A DNA stretch of 64,000 nucleotides from Bacilli bacterium (GCA_017477255.1 JAFUXB010000004.1:1-64000), one strand, 5' to 3'. Shown: positions 34,505-44,573, numbered from the stretch's first letter. Notes: generated from the sequence alone by a model not told the origin. A program made the numbers and translations.

Positions 34505-35644
34505 ATGAATAAATTTAACAAAGAAACCGAAACAAACAATTTGTGGAAATTATTTCAAATCATACAAAATGAAAGCCCTATTTCCCGTAATGATTTACAA
34601 AAAAAGAGTGGATTAAGCTGGGGAAGCGTTTCCACAATGATTACAAAATTATATAAAAAAGGTTTCATAGATAAAAAACAAAGAGACGAAAAAGTTGTTG
34701 GAAGAAATCCCGACTATTTTTCAATTTGCACTGAAAATAATTTTTGCCTTGGAATTGATATTAATGTTTCAGGTTTAACCTTTGTAATTTGTGATTTAGG
34801 TTGGGAAGTTCATCAACTTATAAAAGTCAATTTATTATCACGAAAAAAGGAAGATATAATCGAACAACTCACGCTTAATACAAATGAACTTTTAGCGAAA
34901 TATAAGAGTATTTTGTTTATTTCTTTATCTGTTCAAGGAACATTAAATCAAAAGAAAGATTTATCTACATTTGATGGATTTAAAGGTTGGAATGAAGTTC
35001 CTTTAAAAAAGATTTTTGAAGAAAAATTCAAAATCCCAACATTCCTTTATCATGATCCAGATTGTTTAATGATGTATCATCAAAAAGAGAAACATATTCC
35101 ATCAAAGGCTTTAGCAACTTATTTACTTTTAAAACTTGATGATGGTATTGGTATGTCATTAGTCATTAATAATGAAATTTTTGAATCACATGCAGGATTG
35201 GTTTGTGAAATAGGTCACATTTGCGTTGAAAATAATGGAAGAAAGTGTAGTTGTGGCAATAAAGGTTGTCTAGAAGCGTATTGTTCACTATATGGTTTAA
35301 TTAATATTTATAATGAAAAATTTAATAAAAAAATATCTATTAGTGATTTTACTCATCTATTAGATAAAAACGATAAAGAAGCTACAAAATTATTATTAGA
35401 CAATTTTAAATATCTCAATATGACTATTGGAAATTTGGCAATGCTTTTTAATCCTCATAGATTTATTATAGATGGCAAACTTGCTAAATATTCCGATTTA
35501 TTCTTACCAAAATTAGAAGAATATTTAAGAAGCACTGTTCCTAATAAGTGTAAATTTTATATTGCTGAATTTAAAACAGAAGCTTGTGCATTAGGTGCTT
35601 GTGTTTTAACAATTAACAATAGATTAAAAGACTTAATAAATTAA
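34505..35644 (+). CDS. ROK-family transcriptional repressor (XylR/NagC type)
   Basis: A 379-residue regulator: a winged helix-turn-helix in residues ~15-70 (ISRNDLQKKSGLSWGSVSTMI) and a ROK sugar-kinase-like domain after it. The zinc motif is present: GHICVENNGRKCSCGNKGC. ROK repressors bind a sugar and leave their operator. The operator is probably the palindrome shared by 30541-30557 and 38027-38043, which would place both the operon containing this gene and the importer/GH43 operon under its control. It lies 4 bases after msmK. Confidence 0.88.
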   Translation: MNKFNKETETNNLWKLFQIIQNESPISRNDLQKKSGLSWGSVSTMITKLYKKGFIDKKQRDEKVVGRNPDYFSICTENNFCLGIDINVSGLTFVICDLGWEVHQLIKVNLLSRKKEDIIEQLTLNTNELLAKYKSILFISLSVQGTLNQKKDLSTFDGFKGWNEVPLKKIFEEKFKIPTFLYHDPDCLMMYHQKEKHIPSKALATYLLLKLDDGIGMSLVINNEIFESHAGLVCEIGHICVENNGRKCSCGNKGCLEAYCSLYGLINIYNEKFNKKISISDFTHLLDKNDKEATKLLLDNFKYLNMTIGNLAMLFNPHRFIIDGKLAKYSDLFLPKLEEYLRSTVPNKCKFYIAEFKTEACALGACVLTINNRLKDLIN

Positions 35645-35645
35645 T

Positions 35646-36380
35646 ATGGCTATTGTTGAAATTAAAAATCTTAAATCAGGATACATAGTTAATAAGGAAT
35701 ATGTGCCCGTTTTTAATGATTTTAACTTAGAGATAGAAGAAAATAAAATAACAGCGATTTTAGGCCCAAATGGATGTGGTAAAACAACACTTTTAAAAAT
35801 TATAGCTGGTTTACATTTTTATGAAGAAGGAGATGTAATCTTAGATAATAAAAGTGTAGAAAAGATACCAATTCAAAAAAGAGATTTATCATATATTGCG
35901 CAAGACATTGCGCTTTTTCCTCATTGGAGTGTATTTGAAAATATTGCTTATCCTTTAAGAAGTCACAAAGTTAAAGCTGCTGAAATATTTAAAAAAGTAG
36001 AAGATATTGCAAAAGAATTTGAAATTGAACATTTACTTTCAAGAAATCCTAGTGAACTTTCACTAGGCCAGCAACAAAAAGTAATATTAGCAAGAGCGAT
36101 TATTAGAGATGCTAAATTATATTTATTTGATGAGCCATTTTCAAATATTGATGAAGAAAATAAGCAGGTTTTGCTAGGGTTTTTAAAAAAAGAGAAAGAA
36201 AAAAGAAATCTTTCGATAATTTTTGTTACGCATAAATTACAAGATATTTTTGCAATTGCAGATAATCTAGTTGTTATGAATAAGGGCCAGAATCTTCAAT
36301 CTGGAAAACTTGATGAAGTTTTAAAGCACCCTAATTCTTTTGAAACTTTAGAAATATTGAAGGAGTATCATGAAGAATAA
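35646..36380 (+). CDS. ABC transporter ATP-binding protein
   Basis: A compact 244-residue ATPase: Walker A GPNGCGKTT (39-47), Q-loop IAQDIALFPHWS, signature LSLGQQQK, Walker B LYLFDEPFSNID and switch VTHKLQD. It lacks the TOBE domain of MsmK and most resembles importers for inorganic ions, polyamines or similar compounds. No permease with a matching coupling helix is adjacent; the next gene, a six-helix membrane protein, overlaps it by 11 bases and could be its partner. Specificity unknown. Confidence 0.85.
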   Translation: MAIVEIKNLKSGYIVNKEYVPVFNDFNLEIEENKITAILGPNGCGKTTLLKIIAGLHFYEEGDVILDNKSVEKIPIQKRDLSYIAQDIALFPHWSVFENIAYPLRSHKVKAAEIFKKVEDIAKEFEIEHLLSRNPSELSLGQQQKVILARAIIRDAKLYLFDEPFSNIDEENKQVLLGFLKKEKEKRNLSIIFVTHKLQDIFAIADNLVVMNKGQNLQSGKLDEVLKHPNSFETLEILKEYHEE

Positions 36381-37221
36381 ACATTCATCATCGGATTTTA
36401 CTATAAATAACTTGCCTCATAGTAGGATTCAAGCTTTTTTCGATATATTAAAAACGCAATGGAGAAAAATGCTTTGGAATTTTTTGTTTTTCTTTTTAGG
36501 AGCCTTACCATTTATTATTGTTTCAATCTTAAATTTAAGAGGAATTACATATGGTTTTCAATCAATTAGCAGTGGAAGTGCTAATGAAAACGAAGTCTAT
36601 TTTAATATGTTTTCAGTAAACAATTATTCTAATTTGTTTAACATTGGATCTTTCTTAGTTTTTACAATAGTAATTAGTGGATTAAGTAGAATTTATACAA
36701 AGCTATGTTGGCAAAAAGGTATGCTTTATTTCAGCGATTTTGGTTTAGGAATTAAGCAAAACCTATTGCAAAACGCATTCTTTTCGATAATTATACCTAT
36801 AATGGTGTTTCTTGTTGGGATGTTTCATTCCTTTGCTCATTTTAATTTGAATTCACTTATGCCATTAGTTTTTGTTTTTTATGGAATTATAATTTTTGTA
36901 TTTTTACCTTGGTATTTTATTTTTACAAGCATGTCAGCAATTTATGAAGAAAAATTTATACCTAAACTTAGAAATTCATTTTCAATATTGATTAGAGTTT
37001 TCATCCCGTTAGGTGGATTTATTATTGTTTTAGTATTACCATTTGGCCTTTTATTTATTGGTAATTTTATTGTAAACATCTTTACATTTGCTTTATTCTT
37101 TTTAATTTATTTTCCTATTTGGTATTTAGCATATAATTTATATATAAATAAAGTTTTTGATAAATACATAAATCAAAGATTTTATCCAGAAATCGTTAAT
37201 AGAGGTATTTGGAGGATTTAA
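36370..37221 (+). CDS. Six-helix membrane protein, DUF624/YesL-like
   Basis: A 283-residue protein with about six membrane helices, starting MLWNFLFFFLGALPFIIV and ending in a positively charged tail. The layout and its position within a sugar-importer locus resemble DUF624 (YesL) proteins, a family of unknown role often found with glycoside importers. Alternatively it is the membrane partner of the overlapping ATPase. AAGGAG precedes the start. Family assignment is tentative. Confidence 0.55.
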   Translation: MKNKHSSSDFTINNLPHSRIQAFFDILKTQWRKMLWNFLFFFLGALPFIIVSILNLRGITYGFQSISSGSANENEVYFNMFSVNNYSNLFNIGSFLVFTIVISGLSRIYTKLCWQKGMLYFSDFGLGIKQNLLQNAFFSIIIPIMVFLVGMFHSFAHFNLNSLMPLVFVFYGIIIFVFLPWYFIFTSMSAIYEEKFIPKLRNSFSILIRVFIPLGGFIIVLVLPFGLLFIGNFIVNIFTFALFFLIYFPIWYLAYNLYINKVFDKYINQRFYPEIVNRGIWRI

Positions 37222-38001
37222 ATGAAATATTTAAAAGAAAAAGATTTTATTCTTGCTGAATTTAAAAATGCTTTTAATAAGTTTTATTTTAATAATCCCG
37301 CACAAGATAAAAAAAGTGATTTTGACGTGGTTACTAAAATCGATAAAGACATTGAAAAATATTTAATAAAAAGAATAGAAGTAGAATTTCCAGGTGATGT
37401 TGTTATTAGTGAAGAAACCCATCAAAAAGTAAAAATAGGCGTGAGAACACGGGTTATTGATCCAATTGATGGTACTTTTAATATGGCTAGAGGTAGTAAG
37501 ATTTTTGGCTGCCAATGTGCTTTAATTGTTGATAATGAACTTGTTATGTCCATAGTTTATGCTCCATTTTTAAATGAAGAGTATTATGCAATAAAAGGAG
37601 AAGGAGCATATAAAAATGGTGTAAAAATACCAAAATTTAATGGTGAAACGCCTCTTTCAATTTCAATAATTGATTTTGGTGATTTCCCTCATTCATTACC
37701 TGAAATTTTAAATAAACAACTTATTTGGTATCAAAATATAATTAAATCTGTTGGAAAAATTAGAATGTTTGGAGCCGCATGCTTAGAATTTTCATTTTTA
37801 GCGACCCATTTAGTTGACGCTTATATCATACCAACAAGAAATTTATGGGACTTATTACCTGGACTTTTAATCGCAAAAGAGTGTGGTGCTATAATATCAA
37901 ACCTAAAAGGTGAGCCATATAAATTTGGAGATTTAGGAGTCATAGCTGCAAATAGTGAGGGTTTGCATAGGTTTTTGGTTGAAAATATTAGCTCAGAATA
38001 A
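37222..38001 (+). CDS. Inositol-monophosphatase-family phosphatase
   Basis: A 259-residue Mg2+-dependent phosphatase. The metal site is present: SEETHQ (near residue 65), DPIDGTFNMARG (86-97) and a C-terminal NLWDLLPGLLIAKECGA with its Asp. Family members hydrolyse inositol phosphate, sugar phosphates, bisphosphonucleotides or fructose 1,6-bisphosphate. In this locus a sugar phosphate is likely, but nothing fixes it. The start codon follows the previous stop directly, with GGAGG inside that gene's end. It closes the first operon; a new promoter begins just after. Confidence 0.85.
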   Translation: MKYLKEKDFILAEFKNAFNKFYFNNPAQDKKSDFDVVTKIDKDIEKYLIKRIEVEFPGDVVISEETHQKVKIGVRTRVIDPIDGTFNMARGSKIFGCQCALIVDNELVMSIVYAPFLNEEYYAIKGEGAYKNGVKIPKFNGETPLSISIIDFGDFPHSLPEILNKQLIWYQNIIKSVGKIRMFGAACLEFSFLATHLVDAYIIPTRNLWDLLPGLLIAKECGAIISNLKGEPYKFGDLGVIAANSEGLHRFLVENISSE

Positions 38002-38026
38002 CTAATTTTTTTCTTTTTAAATATTT

Positions 38027-38043
38027 TTATCAATAATTGACAA
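38027..38043 (+). promoter_or_regulatory. Candidate ROK operator, site 2
   Basis: TTATCAA-TAA-TTGACAA matches site 1 (30541-30557) in both arms except one base and keeps the 3-base centre. It overlaps the -35 box, so binding would block transcription. Confidence 0.6.
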
Positions 38044-38066
38044 AAATAATTTTATTAGTCTATAAT
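38037..38066 (+). promoter_or_regulatory. Promoter of the importer/GH43 operon
   Basis: TTGACA (38037-38042) and TATAAT (38061-38066) are 18 bases apart, 36 bases before the start codon at 38103. The -35 lies within a palindromic operator candidate. Confidence 0.75.
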
Positions 38067-38102
38067 AGAGTTATAGTAAAATATTTCAAAAGGGGTACAT
38101 TT

Positions 38103-39713
38103 ATGAGAAAATCAATTTTGTTATCGATTTTTAGTATAGGTCTTCTTTCATTGTGTTCATGTAGAGGTGGAAATAATAATCAACATGGAGGAGAAACAGT
38201 AACTTTTTGGGGTTATGGTGAACCAACTGAAATTAAAATTTTCCGTGATCTAGTTGATACATTTAATGCAGCTCATGAAGGCGAGATTTATGTTGAATAT
38301 GTTACTAAACCAGGAAGTAGTTATTATGGAACAGTCCAACAAGTTATTGCTGGAAATCGTTGCCCAGATGTTGTTTATGTCGGTGATGATATTTGTAAAT
38401 CTTGGGCTGATAATGACTACATTATTCCTTTAGATGATTATGTTAAAAATAGCGAAATAATTAAATTAGATGAAATTTGGGAAAGTGGTATTGAAAGATA
38501 TCGTTTTAACCCACAAAATAGAAAATCTGGTGGGAATGAACCTTTATGGGCACTACCAAAAGATATTGGACCTAGCGTTTTATATTATAATGTTAAATAT
38601 TTTAATCAAATGGGAATCCATATTATAAGCAAAGATAAGGATGAAATCACTGATGCTTTTGTTGATCAATTCAATAATGAAAATGCAACTCATTTTACAA
38701 GAGAACAAATGCAAAGAGGTTTTTATAGAGATAGAATCGATGATACTTCATCATGGAGTGCTCCAGGTGAAGATGAAGAAATGATTTTCAATAATAGAAT
38801 TCCAATGAGTTGGGATGAAAGTGAAAACTTATTTAAAATTTTTACTCAATCATATAATTCAAAAGCTCCAAGTAAATATGGTTTCTTCACCGAATGGTGG
38901 TTTTCATACGGTTGGTCAGTTGGTGGCGACTGTATGAAATGGAGTGAAAGCGACCAACGCTATTATTTTACATTAGGTGATGATACTCAACTTTACCAAA
39001 AAGATGGCGAGTTTTTTGAATCTCCAGTAGTTGGTTCAAAACCAGTTCCAACACAACTTGAAGCATTTACTAAATTTGTTCAATTATCTCAACCAAGAAC
39101 AGTTGATGTTGATGGAAAAGGTAATTATGGATTGGAGGTTACTCCATCACCAAATACATTAAATACTGTTGGTAAAGAAGCTTACTTTACAAGTGGAAAA
39201 GTTGCAATTATGGATGATAGAAGAGCAGCAGTTCCAGTTTATAGACAAACAGCATCATTAGAATTTGACTGTGCACCACATCCAGTTGCACCAAATGGAA
39301 TTCAAGCTGGTCACTCTGGTTCAGTTGGTTTCTGTATTCCAACAAATTCAAAACATCACGATGCAGCCTTTAAATTTATTGAATATTTAGCTGGTCCAGA
39401 AGGTCAATCAAAACAAGCTGAATCCGGTTTCAATATTCCAAATCAAAAAGATATTTCAATGACAGAAACGTTCTTACAAACAGATAAATGTCCAAAGAAT
39501 TCAATAATTTTTGTTAGAGCAGCTGAATATCAAAGAGCTGGTGACTGGAATTATTTAATGGATGATTTATGGATTGATGTTTGGGCAGACAGATTAAACG
39601 ATGAAGTAAGAAACGGTAAATGGAATTTAACTCGTTTCTTTAATGAAATTACTGAAGCTTCAAATGCTGCACTAGATCCTGCAGTACATCCTGAATATTA
39701 TAGGAAAGTTTAG
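38103..39713 (+). CDS. Sugar ABC transporter substrate-binding lipoprotein
   Basis: A 536-residue extracellular solute-binding protein (family 1 type). The lipobox LSLCSC gives a mature lipoprotein starting at Cys. TFWGYGEPTEIKIF opens the first domain, and YLAGPEGQSKQAESGFNIP near residue 450 is a typical late signature. It is larger than most family members, as often seen for oligosaccharide binders. Start: AAAAGGGG (38088-38095) points to ATG 38103, and an upstream in-frame ATT/ATG region covers the promoter. It heads an operon with two permeases and GH43 genes. Confidence 0.88.
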   Translation: MRKSILLSIFSIGLLSLCSCRGGNNNQHGGETVTFWGYGEPTEIKIFRDLVDTFNAAHEGEIYVEYVTKPGSSYYGTVQQVIAGNRCPDVVYVGDDICKSWADNDYIIPLDDYVKNSEIIKLDEIWESGIERYRFNPQNRKSGGNEPLWALPKDIGPSVLYYNVKYFNQMGIHIISKDKDEITDAFVDQFNNENATHFTREQMQRGFYRDRIDDTSSWSAPGEDEEMIFNNRIPMSWDESENLFKIFTQSYNSKAPSKYGFFTEWWFSYGWSVGGDCMKWSESDQRYYFTLGDDTQLYQKDGEFFESPVVGSKPVPTQLEAFTKFVQLSQPRTVDVDGKGNYGLEVTPSPNTLNTVGKEAYFTSGKVAIMDDRRAAVPVYRQTASLEFDCAPHPVAPNGIQAGHSGSVGFCIPTNSKHHDAAFKFIEYLAGPEGQSKQAESGFNIPNQKDISMTETFLQTDKCPKNSIIFVRAAEYQRAGDWNYLMDDLWIDVWADRLNDEVRNGKWNLTRFFNEITEASNAALDPAVHPEYYRKV

Positions 39714-39718
39714 TTTTA

Positions 39719-40645
39719 ATGAGACAAAAAAGGCAAATTAAGTTTTCAAGAAAAGGAAGTAAACACGAAGCTCGTGTTGGCTTTGCTTTAGGAACTGTGC
39801 CTATGATTGGCTTTGCCTTGTTTTCATTACTTCCAATTATACTTGCAATAATTATGTCTTTTATGAAAATTAAAGGATTCAATTTTAACAATGCAACGTG
39901 GGTTGGGTTTGATAATTATATTAAATTATTCCAAGATCCTAAATTTGGAAAATCTATTAAAATTACATTTTTAGAGGCACTTGCGCTACCTTTTTCAATA
40001 ATTATCTCACTTTTAATTGCTACTTTACTTAATAGAAAAGTTAAAGGAACAAAGGCGTTTAGAACAATTTATTTTATTCCTTTTGTTTGTTCAGTAGTTG
40101 CTGTTTCTACAATGTGGAAGTGGTTGTTTGAAGAACAATTTGGAATTTTAAATCAAATTAGAGAAGCTTTTGGTCAAGCTCCTATTGGTTGGCTAAGTGA
40201 TAGTAAATATGCACCATGGTCAATGGCAATTATTAATTTATGGAGTGGACCTGCTTTAGGAATTATTTTATATAGTGCAGCACTAGGTAATGTTCCAAAA
40301 TCATATTACGAAGCTGCATCAATTGATGGAGCTAGCAAGGTTTCACAATTTTTTGAAATTACTTTACCAGCTGTTTCACCAACAACATTTTATCTATTAG
40401 TTACAGGAACAATTAGTTTTCTTCAAGATTTTACAAGATATCAAGTTATATTAGGAAACAATGCTGGACCAAATAATAGTGGTTTAACTATGGTATTTTA
40501 CGTTTGGCAAATGGTCTTTAAATACAACACAACGATGGGAATGGGCATTGCATCTGCATTTTCAATCATAATCGGATTAATTATTGGAATTATTACTGCT
40601 TTATATTATTCAACAAGTAGATTCTGGGTGAGTTATGACTATTGA
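39719..40645 (+). CDS. Sugar ABC transporter permease (MalF/UgpA type)
   Basis: A 308-residue permease with six membrane helices. The EAA coupling motif reads YYEAASIDGASKVSQFFEITLP near residue 200. The N-terminal domain includes LPIILAIIMSF. It pairs with the overlapping second permease to form the channel for the oligosaccharide delivered by the preceding lipoprotein; the ATPase is probably MsmK at 33304. Five-base gap from the binding-protein gene. Confidence 0.9.
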   Translation: MRQKRQIKFSRKGSKHEARVGFALGTVPMIGFALFSLLPIILAIIMSFMKIKGFNFNNATWVGFDNYIKLFQDPKFGKSIKITFLEALALPFSIIISLLIATLLNRKVKGTKAFRTIYFIPFVCSVVAVSTMWKWLFEEQFGILNQIREAFGQAPIGWLSDSKYAPWSMAIINLWSGPALGIILYSAALGNVPKSYYEAASIDGASKVSQFFEITLPAVSPTTFYLLVTGTISFLQDFTRYQVILGNNAGPNNSGLTMVFYVWQMVFKYNTTMGMGIASAFSIIIGLIIGIITALYYSTSRFWVSYDY

Positions 40646-41516
40646 TAAAAAGAAAAGTAAGATTATTAACAAAAGAGTAGCTGATGTATTTACATATATT
40701 GGCCTTGTTATTTATGCTCTTGTTATTTTAGTTCCTTTCTATATTATTTTAGTTACATCTTTTAAAACCAACTCAGAAGCTGTTACAATTCCATTTACTT
40801 GGTTCCCACAAACATTTAATTTTAAAGGTTACCATACAGTTTTATTTGATGATGCAAGCGGAGGAGCGATTGGAGTTAGTACAGTTTTACTTGGATTTGG
40901 AAATACTTTATTAACTGTTTTACCAACGACTTTAATTGGTTTATTAACATCAGCTTTAGCAGCATATGCTTTTGCTAAACTAAGATTCCCAGGCAAAAAT
41001 ATTATGTTTGGAATACTTTTAGCTTCGATGATGATTCCAGGAATTGTTACATTAATGCCATCATATTTAATTTATGACACATTATATTTAACAAATACGT
41101 TTTTCCCAATTATGGTTCCTGGATTATTTGGTGGAGCTGCATGTATTTTCTTTTTAAGACAATATTTTAGTGCAATTCCAGATGATTTAATTGAAGCAGC
41201 AAAAGTTGATGGTGTTTCATATATTGGTATCTTCTTTAAAATCATAGTTCCTTTATCGGTTGCAGCTTTAATTGCGCAAGGAATCTTATGGTTTTTAAAT
41301 GGATATAACGATTATTTAGGTCCATATTTATACTTATGGGATGCTGATAAATATACATTACAAATTGCTTTAATGTTCTCAGTCGGCTTATATGATACTG
41401 ACTGGTCAGCTGTTATGGCAGGATGTGTAATTGCTTTACTTCCAATGTTAATTTTATATTTATTTGCACAACGATATTTTATTGAAGGTATCGCAACAAC
41501 TGGATTAAAAATCTAG
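40635..41516 (+). CDS. Sugar ABC transporter permease (MalG/UgpE type)
   Basis: A 293-residue second permease half with six helices. The EAA loop is LIEAAKVDGVSYIGIFFKI near residue 190 and the C-terminus ends in GIATTGLK, the usual ending of this family. It overlaps the first permease by 11 bases, showing coupled translation. Confidence 0.9.
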   Translation: MTIDKKKSKIINKRVADVFTYIGLVIYALVILVPFYIILVTSFKTNSEAVTIPFTWFPQTFNFKGYHTVLFDDASGGAIGVSTVLLGFGNTLLTVLPTTLIGLLTSALAAYAFAKLRFPGKNIMFGILLASMMIPGIVTLMPSYLIYDTLYLTNTFFPIMVPGLFGGAACIFFLRQYFSAIPDDLIEAAKVDGVSYIGIFFKIIVPLSVAALIAQGILWFLNGYNDYLGPYLYLWDADKYTLQIALMFSVGLYDTDWSAVMAGCVIALLPMLILYLFAQRYFIEGIATTGLKI

Positions 41517-41525
41517 GGGGTTTTT

Positions 41526-44500
41526 ATGAAAAGAAAAGGATTATTTTTTACAATCATTACTTTGCTAATTGGTACTCTTACTGGTTGTTCAGGAAAGAAT
41601 CTTTTAGATTATGTTAATTACAATAATTTAGACAAAAACGATCGTTTGAACTATAACGGCGATTTATTTTATCGTAACGATTTAGTAACAACTGCCCCAG
41701 ATCCAAGCGTAATTATGGTTGATGATGGATTTGGTAAAAATATTTTTTATATGTATGCAACTAGTAACGAAATTAATGGAACTGGTGTACAAGTTTGGAA
41801 AAGTTATGATTTAAATGCTTGGGAATGTCAAGGTATTGCTTTTTCTCCTGAAGAAGCAAGTTGGTGTCATAGAGATATTTGGGCACCAGAAGTTTTACCA
41901 TATGAAGGCAAATACTACATGTGTTTTTCAGGAAGAAACAATAACGATCCTCAAAATAGATTATCATTAAATTTAGCTATTGCAGATAAACCTACAGGTC
42001 CATTTATTCAATATAGTGGAATAAATTCTGATGGAAGAACAGTTGGACTTGGTGATGTCTGGGTTCCAAATAACTTATTTGATGAAAAATTAACTGTTTA
42101 TGGTCAAGAAATGATTGATGCTGATTTATTTGTTGATGATGATGGTGAAATTTATTTATATTTCTGCTCAACTAGTGATAGTGAAGGTTCATCAATTTGG
42201 GGAATTCATATGAAAGATATGTTTACTCCAGATTATTCAACTGCAACAAAACTTTTAAGAACAAGAAGAAAAAATGTTGATGATTTGTCTCAAACATTAA
42301 CAATTGTTGATGAAAACTATACAAATGAAGGACCATTTATGATTAAAGAAGATGGTCAATATTATTTAACTTTTAGTGTTCATGATTTTAGATCTAAAAA
42401 CTATTCAGTAAAACAAGCTATTGGAACAAGTCCATTAGGAAAATTTACGAAAGTTGATTTAAATCATGGTGGAAAGATTTTAGCAGCAGTTGAAAATCAA
42501 GATGGAAGATATTACACAAATGAAAGTGGTAAAAGAATTGCAATTGATGATTATGATCAAATGAGTGGAACTGGTCACCACTGTTTCTTAAGAGTAGATA
42601 ATCAACTTTATTGTATATATCACGCTCATATTGATAGAGCTTATGGCGGAGGATCAGAAAGAGCTGTCGCAATCGATAAAGTCCACTTTATTAAAAACGA
42701 TATAGGCGAAAAAATAATGTATATTAATGGACCAACTTGGTCTATTCAACCATTGCCTAAGAAAGTTAGCGGTTATGAAAATATCGCACCTTTAGCTTCA
42801 GTAAGAGCAAAAAATACAAGAAGTTCATCTAGTGTTCATTATTTAAATGATGATTTAATTAAGATGCACAATGATTCAATGGTAAATGATTATGTTGCCG
42901 AAAGAGGAACAACAATTAAATTAACTTTGCCTGAGTATTATAATGTTACAGCTGTTTTAGTTTATAATTCATTCTATTACGATAAACTCTGGGAAAAAGT
43001 TGATCAAATTCAATTTAAAACCGATAAAAATTTAGTTGGTCATAGTAAATTAACAATTGAAAATATCTATTATGATCATAATTGGGGTGTTGATGAAGAA
43101 TGGCAATTTGTTAGGGCTGGTCAAGCAGCTATTGCTGAATTTAATGAAATACCTGTAAAAGAAGTATCAATTAAAATTAATTCTAAAAAACCTATTGCAA
43201 TTGGTGATATTTGTATTTTAGGAAGACCTTTAAATGAACATAAGGGTTCGTATGATTTAAGAAACCACAAAATAAATCCTCCAGTTTATTCAAGTTTTGA
43301 TTGGAGAGATATTCAACTTGATGAAGGTATTGTTATTGATGGTGATGTCACTGAAGAAGAATATAAAGGAAATAGATGGCTTGATTTTGGTGGAATTATT
43401 AGCGATGATTATAACTGCAAATTTACAACAAAAATTGGTGAAGAAGGTGTTTATTTTGCTGCAATAATTACTGATCCATTTGTTTCTTGGAATCCAGCAA
43501 AAGCCCTCTATCAAAATTCCTCTTTAGAGATACAGTTTTGTGAATCTTCAATTTCAACTGTTTCGTATAATGTTTTACAACTTCGTGTTGGATGTAATGG
43601 AACAATCGAACAATATCGTGGTTTTTATTCTGGACATGGACTTGTAAAGGATAGTTATAGATGGACAATTTCCAGTTATCCAGCAATGGCTAGAACAAAA
43701 GGACTTGGGTTTGATATTAAACACTTACAAAAAAATGTCGATGTAAGTAACGTACAAGGTTATTCAGTTGAAGCTTATGTTCCTTTTAATGTATTTACAA
43801 CATCAGATTCACTTGATAATTTTCATGTACTTCCAACATTTAATACACTCCCAAATTTTACATCAACAAACAGAACTTCAAATGTTCCTTATGGAATTCC
43901 ATTTGATGCTGTAGGTTCATATTTTACTTTTGGTAATGATGGACTTGAAAATGTATTAGACAATGAAAACTTAGGTTCATTAAAGAATAGAATTACAACG
44001 ACTGGATTTGATATTTCTCATGATGAAGGGGAAAATCCATACGCAATTGCTCAGGCACCTGATCAACAATATGCTTTCTTTAAGAATGTATATTCAACAA
44101 GTTTTGTAGTTTCAACAAATATAACTATAAATCAAGTTTATCAAAACGATAGCTATCCTAAGTTTGGACTTATTTCTTATACTGATAGTCAGACTTTATT
44201 TTATTGTATTGAAGCTCCAGGTTTAACAAATAATAAACCAACAATGGCCTTTACCGGAGGACTAGGAACTGGTGATTGGAACTGGAATGAAATAGGTTCA
44301 TATACATATAACAGTGTATCAACAGGTTCTTATACTGGTAATGATTCAGTTAAATTAACCATGGTTAGACAAGGACCAAATTTTTATTTCTTCGTAAATG
44401 ATACTTATGCAGGAAAACGTGAAGGAGTACCTGGTTTTAGCACTAATTTTAAATCTTATCCAGGATTTTTATGTATGAATATTGGCGCTAAATTCTTTAA

Positions 44501-44558
44501 TTATGAAGCTTCAACAGATGAAGCAAAGATAAATTCGTATATGTCAAAAGTTAATTAG
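41526..44558 (+). CDS. Multidomain GH43 glycosidase lipoprotein
   Basis: A 1010-residue surface enzyme. After lipobox TLTGC, residues ~50-410 are a GH43 five-bladed propeller with the acidic triad in APDPSV (base), DADLFVDDDGE (modulator) and NEGPFM (acid). Residues ~415-595 look like an F5/8-type binding domain and ~605-830 a CBM9-like domain (IVIDGDVTEEEY). The last ~160 residues match two domains in the next protein (SYPKFGLI, GSYTGND, NYEAST). GH43 members are mostly arabinofuranosidases, arabinanases or xylosidases, and arabinofuranoside cleavage fits the locus. AGGGGGT precedes the start. Confidence 0.82.
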   Translation: MKRKGLFFTIITLLIGTLTGCSGKNLLDYVNYNNLDKNDRLNYNGDLFYRNDLVTTAPDPSVIMVDDGFGKNIFYMYATSNEINGTGVQVWKSYDLNAWECQGIAFSPEEASWCHRDIWAPEVLPYEGKYYMCFSGRNNNDPQNRLSLNLAIADKPTGPFIQYSGINSDGRTVGLGDVWVPNNLFDEKLTVYGQEMIDADLFVDDDGEIYLYFCSTSDSEGSSIWGIHMKDMFTPDYSTATKLLRTRRKNVDDLSQTLTIVDENYTNEGPFMIKEDGQYYLTFSVHDFRSKNYSVKQAIGTSPLGKFTKVDLNHGGKILAAVENQDGRYYTNESGKRIAIDDYDQMSGTGHHCFLRVDNQLYCIYHAHIDRAYGGGSERAVAIDKVHFIKNDIGEKIMYINGPTWSIQPLPKKVSGYENIAPLASVRAKNTRSSSSVHYLNDDLIKMHNDSMVNDYVAERGTTIKLTLPEYYNVTAVLVYNSFYYDKLWEKVDQIQFKTDKNLVGHSKLTIENIYYDHNWGVDEEWQFVRAGQAAIAEFNEIPVKEVSIKINSKKPIAIGDICILGRPLNEHKGSYDLRNHKINPPVYSSFDWRDIQLDEGIVIDGDVTEEEYKGNRWLDFGGIISDDYNCKFTTKIGEEGVYFAAIITDPFVSWNPAKALYQNSSLEIQFCESSISTVSYNVLQLRVGCNGTIEQYRGFYSGHGLVKDSYRWTISSYPAMARTKGLGFDIKHLQKNVDVSNVQGYSVEAYVPFNVFTTSDSLDNFHVLPTFNTLPNFTSTNRTSNVPYGIPFDAVGSYFTFGNDGLENVLDNENLGSLKNRITTTGFDISHDEGENPYAIAQAPDQQYAFFKNVYSTSFVVSTNITINQVYQNDSYPKFGLISYTDSQTLFYCIEAPGLTNNKPTMAFTGGLGTGDWNWNEIGSYTYNSVSTGSYTGNDSVKLTMVRQGPNFYFFVNDTYAGKREGVPGFSTNFKSYPGFLCMNIGAKFFNYEASTDEAKINSYMSKVN

Positions 44559-44573
44559 AAAGGAGATTAAAAA

